Position numbers and translations under genes: made by a program. This document shows positions 32,494 through 41,160 of a DNA stretch of 41,160 nt, piece after piece. The notes under the pieces were generated by a model that did no database searches, was not told the origin of the DNA, and saw only the letters and a list, made by a program, of their open reading frames with translations. The number at the start of each line of letters is the position of its first letter. The first letter of the stretch is position 1. This DNA comes from Bigelowiella natans CCMP2755 (taxonomy: Eukaryota; Cercozoa; Chlorarachniophyceae): positions 1 through 41,160 of the forward strand of contig ADNK01001718.1 of the NCBI GenBank assembly GCA_000320545.1. The letters run 5' to 3'.

Positions 32494-35040
32494 TTAAGTC
32501 CATTTACATTTACAAAATTTTGTGTGCAAGCTTTCCATCGAAATTCTAATTGATGTGTAACCGTACACGGCCCAAACTAAAGAAACCAAGAGGGTTGACC
32601 ATAGGCTTACGTCTTCTTGAAGCCTGTAATTTTCTTTCTCCTCCTCTATAACAGTTGAATATTTCTTGGTCTCATCAGCATTTAAGGTTCTGAACAATAA
32701 GGTCTTTCAATACGATTGAGTGTGTGATGAAAAATTATATTCAAACTAAAAATGAGCTGCGCAGCTACCTGAACGCCACCAACGCAACGAAAACGACCGC
32801 GAATATGTAAATAACCGAACCGAAGCAAGCCAATACATTTAGCTGTTGAATGAAAAAGGGACGTAATGTTTTCGTAACATAGTCTATTCTAGACCAATCA
32901 AATATGTACACACATAAGTATATCATTTCTTCCCAGGATGAGATCCTCTTACTCTATGGATAATCTGCTGAAGTCCTTTAGTTCTGGCTGCTGCAGCCCG
33001 CCTTCCTCGAATACTTTAGAATAAAAAATTGCAACATCACATAAGTTCTCGTGAAATGAAATCAGATTTGTTGACCTTCTCATGTTTGATTTTGCATTCT
33101 TCAGCGATCGCTGAATGATGAAGAAGTTAGTGTTTAAGTGAGATATAAATAAACAGATGCCTTACTGCGCCTGTCGATCCTACTTGCAAAATGGTAGCTG
33201 CTGAATCAGCGGATGCCTCATTGATTTTTTTCACATCTATAGATTGCAACTCAATACTGAATCCTGCTGAGGTCTTAACCTCTAAAATTGAACCCTGCTC
33301 TACAGGCTTATTCTCGGCACAGGATATTAAGTTTTCTCTCGTTTGCGAAGCTGCAACGGGCCTTTTATCTGTATTTGAGATATGGGAGAAGCCACTTTGA
33401 GGTGTGGCACCTGTTCTCCGCGAACTGAGTTACAGAGAGGAAATTTATCGCAATCCAAGTTCAGAAACTCACAAGCAGATTATTAAGAAGATAAATTTAC
33501 TCTTTGAAGCTCTTTTTGATTTCTTGGCCTGCGCTTCTATTAACGTGGGAACGTGGAGGTGAATCTCCGTCATGTTTTAAGAGTGACCTCAGGTTGAACA
33601 CAGCACAGATAAAAAAGCCTCCTGAAAATTATGGACAAAATCAGGAAGTATCGAGGCCCAACAGGTAAATGGAAAATTTTCGAAAATTTTAAATCAGAAT
33701 ACCTACTGTTGTTATGAGAAACAAAAGGCCCAATATACGTGAAGCGTCACAAATGAACTAAATTGAATTTTACTACATGTTGGAACGTGCATTGAAAGCT
33801 CAATTTAAATGATTTTAGTATTTAGTAATTTTTGTATGAGAATAAGAATAACGTACAAGGTCGAGGGAATATACTAAGACCAAACTCAGAAGAGTTGTGA
33901 AAGTATTTACAGATGCTACAGAAACCATTAGATATTCTGCAAATAGCCAAAGGGAACACACTTCAGCACTTCAGCACTTTCAAAGTAAGAAATGGGGGCA
34001 GAACACGCTAGTTAATTACCCAGCGATTTTGGTAATTGTTTCCTGATAATTTTTCGTCGTACGACGGTGCTGGCTATTGCATTGTTAGCAATAGAGACGA
34101 GAAATATGACTGATAAATGAGAAATAATCAGTGCAAATCTATGCCCCCTTAGTTATTAAAAAAAGAACCATAGCATGCTATGAAACTTTGAGCCAACTAA
34201 AACATTTTAAAGGTGAGTAAAGGCTGCATATCATAACTGATTATGAGGTAAAAGGTAATACAAATGCCATGTAGCGGAAGAATATCACGAGCTGCCAATC
34301 CATAGGGATCACAACATCATGTGATCCCAAAGAAAGGAAAATTTGAGGTACAAGACCAGCGAGAACCATCCTAATTGCGCAATTGTACACGTGGATATAA
34401 GAATATTAGCGTCTCCTTTATGCAGACAATAAATTATGCCTAAAATGGAAACATGGCTCTGAACACCATTGCAATATTTTCTTTGCTTGATTTGTGTCTT
34501 TTGAAAGCAGTTGTAATGTCATAAATGCGAGCAATAATGTTTGAGCTAGCGCACGAAGGCGGTCTGATATCTGCCATTCCTGAATCAAAGCAAACGCATT
34601 CGTCAAAGAGATACTATTTGCCTCATGAAGAACAATAGTGAAACCTCTGCTGTGTCTCCATCCATGCTTTTGAGTTAACGGCAAAAACAAAAAGGCGAGC
34701 ACGCTTCCATTAGACAAAGCGCAAAGTGCCGATCGTATTGTCGTACTTTCAAAATGCATTCAATTTTGAATCGGCACAAATTGTACACAATTCGCCCCAG
34801 AGCGTAGTTCATCACAAGTGCTTTGTAGTGGTAGTTCGCCTGAATGAGCTAATGCTTCAAAATATCGGATGGAATTATAAATGCCATTGAATCACAATGA
34901 GCGACATACCTCGAAGCGTCCCGTTGAAGCCAGAAATTTCGGGATTCGCACTCGTACTACCCCCAACTCCTCTCTGGAACTGAATTACAATGTTTTTGAT
35001 GTCGCAGGATACGAATAGCAAGCTCTTAGATCTTGAAAGC
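32494..35040 (-). CDS. Putative seven-transmembrane receptor-like protein (about 16 exons, start not found)
   Basis: Phase-consistent exons: 35040-34910, 34839-34787, 34745-34716, 34666-34615, 34579-34453, 34370-34262, 34223-34204 (20 bases), 34138-34020, 33936-33857, 33757-33703, 33621-33501, 33424-33184, 33110-33076, 33013-32953, 32842-32769, 32689-32494; stop TAA. The N-terminal part (about 130 residues) has Cys and an N-glycosylation site. Hydrophobic helices follow: MVLAGLVPQIFLSLG, WQLVIFFRYMAF, FALIISHLSVIFLVSIANN, YLMVSVASVNTFTTLLSL, ILGLLFLITTVGGFFICAVF, then a 130-residue polar, basic loop, then VLACFGSVIYIFAVVFVALV and LWSTLLVSLVWAVYGY. Seven helices with a long basic fifth loop resemble a GPCR. 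Family assignment is inference. The last intron-like segment can also be spliced out, losing helix seven. Confidence 0.6.
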
Positions 35041-35117
35041 CTTTGAGAACTAAAATTGCGTAATTATTTCTTCGCAGGCGTCACCACCAAGAATCTAACT
35101 CGAGTGTTACAAATATC
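35041..35117. promoter_or_regulatory. Very short divergent interval before transketolase
   Basis: Only 77 bases separate the most upstream exon found for the 7TM gene (minus) from the transketolase start codon. It contains a CTTCGCAG acceptor-like site at 35072-35079, so a transketolase leader intron is possible. The true starts of the two transcripts may overlap. Confidence 0.4.
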
Positions 35118-36097
35118 ATGTCTCTCGAGTCCAAGCAAATCGCTACCATTCGCACCCTCGCCGCCGATGTTGTGCAAAAGGCTAACTCTGGGCACCCTGG
35201 TTGCTGCCCTTTAAGTTCTTTTATAAATTCATTGAGTCAGCGTATTAAAGTTGGTTTGCGTTTTCACTTGTGCAATGATGACATGATGATATACGACATG
35301 CGCATCCCAAAGCGACGAAGGCAATGTTTTGAAGAAAAACATGTACTTTAAGGTGCGCCAATGGGGATGGCTGCTATGGCACACGTACTTTGGGGAGAAG
35401 TCATGAAATACAGTCCAAAGAATCCCGACTGGGTGGAAAGAATAAAACGACACATTTGTCTTACGTCTATGACCAACACAGGGCGTCACAATGTTGTTTA
35501 ATCATCAGATGGGAAAAGATCGCTTTGTACTTTCCAACGGACATAGTTGTGCACTACAATACCTCATGATGTATCTCACTGGCTACGATAGTGTAGGAAT
35601 GGATGATTTGAAGAAGTTTCGCGTTTGCCGTAGCCGGTCTGCTTCGATTTTGTTTGGATATAAAAACAATCTTCTAAACAAAGTTGCATCTTCTATGAAG
35701 AACCCCTGGACATCCAGAACGTCACGCAACTAAAGGAATCGAAGTAAGCACTGGACCTTTGGGACAAGGTGTGTCACTATTTTAAGTTTTAGCTCAAAAT
35801 CTTATCGATCTGAAATAAAAATAAGAAATCAAGATTAAGAAATTAAGATAATTTATGCAATTTATACGCATCGAATTGTTGAACCCTTAGGAATTAGCAA
35901 TGCTGTTGGATTGGCAATCGCCGAGTCACATATGGCTGCCACTTACAACAAGCCCGATTTCAAGGTGTTTAACAATTTCACCTACGTCTTGTGTGGAGAT
36001 GGTTGCATGCAGGAAGGGGTTGCATCTGAAGCGTGCTCTCTCGCAGGCCATTTGAAACTTGGCAAGGTTGTCATCCTCCTACCCCCCCCTCCCCCCT

Positions 36098-36150
<53 letters not shown>

Positions 36151-38687
36151 TGGACACGTTTTCCTCATATTATTCATAGCTAACGTATTCTCTTTGCAGC
36201 TAATTGTCCTCTATGATGACAACAATATTACAATCGATGGAGATACGGATCTTAGTTTTACAGAGGACGTTGGCAAACGCTTTGAAGCATATGGATGGCA
36301 AGTCTTAGAGGTAAGCACGAAATATCTTAAATTTGTTTACGTACGTTAATTAATCATATTTAAAGGTTAAGGATGCCAACCATGACACTGAAGCAATTAA
36401 GGCAGCAATAGTTCTAGCAAAGCAGGTTAGTAAATAAAATTAAATTAAGTATATAAACGATTAATTTCAGTTTTCTTTATTTTTATTGTTTACGTTAGGA
36501 AACAGAAAAACCAACAATTATCAAATGCAAAACTGTCATTGGATTTGGATCTAGCAAAGAAGGGACTCATGGTGTTCACGGGGCCCCTCTAGGCGAGGAC
36601 GACATTGCTCAGGTACAAGGATCATCCAGCAGTAAATTGTCTATTTATATGAACAGGTAATCTCAATTAGTTTGACTAAACTTTAAGGTAAAGGAAAAAT
36701 TTGGCTTTGACTCAAAGCAGAAATTTTTCGTTCCAGAGGAGGTGAGATTGTTTTTAGCATGTCTACTTCGCCATTCATTCTTTTATTTGGTTTTCTGAAG
36801 GTTCTTTCCGCATACCGAGGGAAAATTGATGAAGGAAAGAAAATGGTTGCTGAGTATGAGAAAATGTATTCCAAATATGAGGCTAAGTACGCAAAAGAAG
36901 CTGCCGAAATTAAGCGCAGATTTGCACAAAAACTTCCTGAAGGATGGGAGGATGTGTTACCTACGTATAAGCCAGGAGACAAAGCACTTGCCACCCGATC
37001 TCTATCTGGAAAGGTGCTGAATGCCTTGGCCAATATTATGCCGGAGCTAGTTGGAGGTTCTGCAGACCTAACACCATCAAACAAGGTAAATAGCGACGGA
37101 TTTATTATGACATTTTGATTTTATGTAATATGATTCCCTTGTCCAGACTGCATTAGGATGTACTGTTGACTACCAGAGTACTAGTCCTCAAGGAAGGTAG
37201 TTATCACTGTAGATTATTCTCAATATAAAGATCAAATGAGCACATGACGATCTGCTGTAGGTATATTCGTTTCGGAGTTCGTGAACATGGAATGGGAGCA
37301 ATTGGCAACGGGCTCCATGCTTACGGAGGTAGCTAATATGTTCAGAACTTTTATGTAAACGAATTCGGTGTCTGAAATTAAACCGAAACCATTTATCATA
37401 GGAATCGTTCCATTCACCGCGACATTCCTAACATTTATCGAGTACATGTTCCCAGCAGTCCGACTCGCCGCTCTGAGTGGTTCGTTTATATAGGACATCT
37501 TATCCAATCATTGCGTATATTTTTCTTTCGTCTTCCCAGGGCACAAGCATATTTTCATCATGACTCATGATTCGCTTGGCATCGGTGAAGATGGGCCTAC
37601 CCACCAACCCATCGAACAGGTGCAGAAATCTGACAACATCACCATATTTTGAAGCAGAATTTAAGCGGTAATTTCGTTTATCAGGTCAATATCGTCCGTG
37701 CAACTCCGAACGTTTTGATGTTCCGCCCTGCAGACGGTGAGACTAAATATTGCATCCACAAATATCTACCATCTGCAATCACTCCTCGAAATTAGTACTT
37801 CTGGTATTTGTGCGATGTTGACAACAGGAAATGAGACCAGTGGAGCTTATAAGGTTGCTATGGAACAAGAGGACACACCATCTGTTCTGGCTCTCAGCAG
37901 ACAAGTAATTCAACAATTTGATGACTTACTTTTTATTTTATTGAAAATCTAGATTCATTTTAGTTATCTGAGTAAGCTTTACGGTATCTTTTTGCGCAGA
38001 ATCTTCCTCAACTTGCGGGCACAAGTATCGAAGGTGTATCTAAAGGTGCTTACACGATCGTCGAAGAGAAGGTTACTTCACCAAAAATAACATGAAAACC
38101 AGAATGTGATGGTTTTTATCTTTATATCAGGACCCAGATGCAATTTTGATTGCGACAGGGTCTGAGGTAGCTCTTTGTGTCGAAGCTGCAAAGTTATTGG
38201 AAGGCAAATTTTCAATCGTTTCGATGCCATGCGCCAAGCTATTTGATGAGCAGCCGATCGAGTATCGTAGAAAAGTGCTTCCTTTCAAGACTCCAATCAT
38301 TGCTGTCGAGATGGCTGCTGCTTCAGGGTACAAAGAGAATTCGTCCACCAATTTTTGAGTGAACTAACTTAGAAACAATCAATCTCATTATTATTAGGTG
38401 GTATAAGTATGCAAATCATGCAATTGTGATGAGAACCTTCGGAGTATCCGGGAAAGGATCGGTGTGTAAATTAAAATTTTCAATATTTTAGCTTAGCATT
38501 GCTAAAACCACTTGTTTGTTTTCAGCATTGTATGGATTACTTTGGTTTTACACCAAAGAAGATTGCAGGCTCAATCAAAGAGTGGCTCGGCAATGCAGGA
38601 AAGGAAATGAAGAGTCATGGATTTGCAGTTGCAGCTCAGTTTGAGGAACCTGCCAAACGCAATTTGCATTACGTTGAATACATCTAG
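35118..38687 (+). CDS. Transketolase (20 exons)
   Basis: Exons: 35118-35199, 35353-35432, 35509-35615, 35701-35768, 35891-36066, 36200-36310, 36366-36425, 36499-36612, 36688-36741, 36801-37085, 37147-37196, 37261-37328, 37402-37479, 37540-37619, 37685-37736, 37828-37904, 38000-38071, 38131-38327, 38398-38461, 38526-38687. All phases close; 678 residues, stop TAG, the usual family length. It transfers two-carbon units between sugar phosphates in the pentose-phosphate and Calvin cycles using thiamine diphosphate. Landmarks: [44 protein letters not shown], the thiamine-diphosphate motif from CGDGCMQEG to [40 protein letters not shown]. No targeting peptide is evident, so a cytosolic location is likely. 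The join before TPGHPE omits about six residues usual in the family, so exon 3's end is the least certain. Confidence 0.96.
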
Positions 38688-39535
38688 ATGGAATCAGTTG
38701 CAGATATATTATCATCTCAGCACCTTTGCCGTGCTAGCTCTAGCTCATTAAATTAAGACAATAGCTCTTGTTCTCAATTTATTTACTTACGACCCGATGC
38801 GACACGATGCCAAGGATTGATAATCACGACCAAGTGATGACTATTATCAGCGCCCATAGTGCATGCTTGCTAGAACAGCATCAGTATTTCGCCACTAAGC
38901 GCTAATAGCAACGCGCCTTTTCATAGTAGCTCATCATTGAGCGCAGGCTAGCAGGAGCTGCTGGGAGGAACTAGCGAAGCTATTCTGTGCTAGCTAGCTA
39001 GCATGCTCTAGATGCTGTCTAGCTAGCTAGCTGTGATCGAGACGGATGCAATGAAGTGATTGAATCTTTTCAATGGTCATCCTAATGTACTAGTGTAGCT
39101 GCATGTCTCTGGCTAGCTAACTAGCTCTAGCTAGCTAGCTGTTGGAGTGAACTAGTGCATTTGCAGATTTGACATCTCTAGATCTTGCTAGCTAGCTAGC
39201 TTGTGCACATTCCATTGTCATTGCAACTCACGCTAGCTGCCTAGCTGCGTAGCGAGCTAGCGAGGTAGCTAGGCAGAGACACACCTAGACACAGTTTGCA
39301 GAGTCTAGGTGTGTGCTAGCTAGCTAGCACTACTAGACAAGTAGAGCACATCACTTGCTAGCATGCACACACAGTCTAGCAGTGCTTGCTGGCTAGCTGG
39401 CATGTCGAGCTAACGAGTGCTAGAGTGCACTCTGGCTAGCAGGACACCTGCGCTTTCTAGCCATCTAGCTGTACGCACGTTCACGAATGTGTGTATTACT
39501 AGATTAGTGCAACGAACACCAATGAGAAATGTGAC
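38688..39535. repeat. CTAG-rich repeat block downstream of transketolase
   Basis: Self-complementary GCTAGC/CTAGCTAG words recur across 38940-39480, with runs such as tgctagctagctagcatgc near 38989. The stretch 39278-39312 contains an inverted pair built on cacacctagac/gtctaggtgtg. No open frame with splice sites or domain resemblance was found. Confidence 0.6.
39039..39102 (-). mobile_element. LINE 3'-tail fragment, minus orientation
   Basis: The plus strand reads gagacggatgcaatgaagtg, then ttttcaatggtcatcctaat, then tgtagctgcatg: the reverse complement of the tail at 23477-23557 with high identity. The copy is short and sits inside the CTAG-rich block. Confidence 0.7.
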
Positions 39536-39701
39536 GTGTTATGTAACTGCTGGTTAGTTCATACGTGCATACATAGGTGTCTAAAGTCCCGCAGGCATGT
39601 TTATGCTAAATATGTAGACGCATCCTGCTGCGATAAATGTTACAGCGATCTGATGAGAGAGGAGAGGAGAGGGAAGTGGAGAGAAACGGAAGTATGTATA
39701 C

Positions 39702-39743
<42 letters not shown>

Positions 39744-40539
39744 CAGTCAACGCCAAAAATGCATTACATTTGTAGATAAACTTCGTACAATTAATGATAT
39801 TAACGCTCTCTCTCTCTCTCTCTCTTACTGTCTCTATCTCAAAATCTAATTTGGGTATCTGCATACACTTTTTATCATTCATCATCATCATCATCATCAT
39901 CATTATTATTATTCTTGCGTGCGCTACTGCGCGAGCCAGCCACCATTGAGGCTGTGTGCATGGCACGCGTGTATCATGAAAGGCAAAAACACAAACCTGT
40001 CTGATTATTGTATAGCACCAGTGGTGGGCAGTGAAGTTGGACAGGGCGCCTCCTACGACAATCTGAATGGCAGCAGTAGTAATATTATATGCTCCTGTGT
40101 GTCTTCGCGAGGGCAAAATGTCGAGCTAGGTGCTTGCTGCTTGCACAGAAGTAAGCGGCGACTAGATGATATCATTCTAAATCGCGATGTCTTTCCGGCG
40201 GACAACACGCTCATTATCGAAATATTCCGAGTCGTGGTGGTCGTGTCGAGAGGCAAAGATATATAAGTATATATAATATAAATAAATAAATATATATATA
40301 TATATATAAATTTATTTATTTATATTTGTATATGTCCATATGTTTACTCTGGAAATTCAGCTTCGGTAGAGAAGAAACCCGTGGCGAAATGAATATGATT
40401 TTTTTTTTTTTAAACTATAGTTTGCAATTGTTAGGTACCGTCATGATGAAGCTGAATATAAGGCATCCGTAGAAACCTTGATGCCAAATCCCTCCTAAAT
40501 ACCACGAGGCTAGAGGCACCTAAGGGAAGAAAATCTTCA
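39536..40539. other. Unresolved interval; possible small gene at 39.9-40.27 kb
   Basis: Microsatellites at 39703-39736 (TA), 39808-39826 (CT) and 39880-39911 (CAT/ATT). A plus-strand frame at about 39978-40266 is open and protein-like (LSDYCIAPVVGSEVGQGASY region, stop TAA... after SRGKDI). On the minus strand the ATG at 40207 begins a basic, Ser/Arg-rich stretch (MSVLSAGKTSRFRMISSSRR) resembling a mitochondrial presequence. No splice chain could be closed on either strand. Confidence 0.25.
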
Positions 40540-40609
40540 TCAAAAACGCACGCCAGCTTCTTCGCGAAAGATATCGGTGGAGGGTGCTTTGTCCTGCTTC
40601 CTAACCACC

Positions 40610-40654
<45 letters not shown>

Positions 40655-41126
40655 TCTCTCTTTCTCTCGTTTGCTCTCTCTTTCTCTCTCTTGCACGCGC
40701 ATTCTCTGCAGGTCAGATATCACCAACACCCGAACATCACTCCCAGCACTCCATTCATACATATCACCCTACATCATCATCATTATCATCATTCGGCTTC
40801 TTCCCCCTCCATCTGGAGAGAAGGTAGGAGAGAAAGAGCTGCTCACCAGTGCTCGGGCGCCGTAGCCAACAGCGCACATAATAACGCCCTTCCAGGGCTT
40901 CCCTGGGAGAAGGGGGGGGGGGGGGGGGATAAAAGAGCTTGCAATGAAAACGACAGCAAATTTCACAATACCAACAAGAGTGGAGAAACCCGCACATATC
41001 GGCGCAGGTGGCATGACAATATAATATGACGAGTGGAATAGGAAAGCAAGGACGACGCGCCAAATAACACCTCCAAGCTCATCAGGGTCTATGCCAAGGT
41101 CAACACGAGACCAGAAATCAACTAAC
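40540..41126 (-). CDS. Partial gene: last four exons of a hydrophobic protein
   Basis: Exons 41126-41018, 40902-40847, 40768-40730 and 40600-40540 join in phase and end at TGA. The 5' part lies beyond the right edge, behind an intron that contains a (GTGA)n run. The visible 88 residues include FWSRVDLGIDPDELGGVIW, a hydrophobic stretch (VVLAFLF), a second one (ALLCALLAT and VICMNGVLGVMFG) and a charged tail (GKQDKAPSTDIFREEAGVRF). The layout suggests a multi-pass or re-entrant membrane protein. I do not recognise the family. A poly-G/poly-C tract (40911-40929) forms the pyrimidine tract of one acceptor on the coding strand. Confidence 0.6.
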
Positions 41127-41127
41127 C

Positions 41128-41160
41128 TGTGAGTGAGTGAGTGAGTGAGTGAGTGAGTGG
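41128..41160. repeat. (GTGA)n tetranucleotide repeat at right edge
   Basis: At least seven perfect GTGA units run to the window end. On the minus strand they lie directly upstream of the acceptor at 41127, inside an intron of the partial gene. Confidence 0.9.

Noticed and set aside
33501-33573. Small separate gene starting with ATG at 33573 (MTEIHLHVPTL)
   Set aside because: It closes in phase with a neighbouring acceptor, but the overlapping frame continues the transmembrane protein and joins both sides, so one gene explains more.
1-41160. CRISPR arrays, bacterial operons, tRNA or rRNA genes
   Set aside because: No spaced direct-repeat array, ribosome-binding sites or co-directional gene clusters are present, and no tRNA or rRNA core motifs were recognised by eye on either strand.

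Overview
The window is nuclear DNA of an intron-rich eukaryotic microbe. Coding sequence is cut into many short exons joined by GT-AG introns. In every gene model below the intron phases close, apart from junctions named as open. The introns and spacers are full of microsatellites ((TA)n, (GT)n, (GA)n and G or C homopolymers), and there is a short interstitial TTAGGG-type telomeric tract. An enkurin-family gene points to a flagellated stage. One DEAD-box helicase starts with a hydrophobic segment followed by an Arg/Ser-rich stretch, as in algae with complex plastids. This fits a flagellate protist (chlorarachniophyte or other rhizarian, or a stramenopile), but the sequence alone does not settle the group.

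Layout, left to right. (1) 199-755, minus: two exons of a membrane protein running off the left edge. (2) 756-3801: repeat-rich spacer with the telomeric tract and a foldback. (3) 3802-8079, minus: 11-exon gene for a probably myristoylated protein with two SKICH-like domains and a C-terminal RelA/SpoT-like region. (4) 8456-13855, plus: 15-exon DEAD-box helicase, divergent from (3). (5) 13856-15349: LINE debris. (6) 15350-16398, minus: 7-exon two-finger C2H2 protein. (7) 17205-19556, plus: protein kinase with coiled coil and six kelch repeats, interrupted by one in-frame TAA; a MITE-like element sits between (6) and (7). (8) 20429-23557: decayed APE-type LINE. (9) 23829-27212, plus: 11-exon isochorismatase-family hydrolase. 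(10) 28458-30768, minus: 11-exon enkurin-family protein. (11) 32494-35040, minus: about 16 exons of a seven-transmembrane, receptor-like protein. (12) 35118-38687, plus: complete 20-exon transketolase. (13) 40540-41126, minus: the last four exons of a hydrophobic protein running off the right edge.

The genes do not form a pathway. Transketolase is carbon-metabolism housekeeping and enkurin belongs to the flagellum. The kinase-kelch protein, the 7TM protein and the lipid-anchored SKICH/RelA-SpoT-like protein look like signalling components. The last of these is the best candidate for an undescribed system: a possible alarmone-type nucleotidyltransferase fold tethered to a eukaryotic membrane. 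Exon coordinates were worked out by hand from splice signals, reading frame and family resemblance; no search or transcript data were available.
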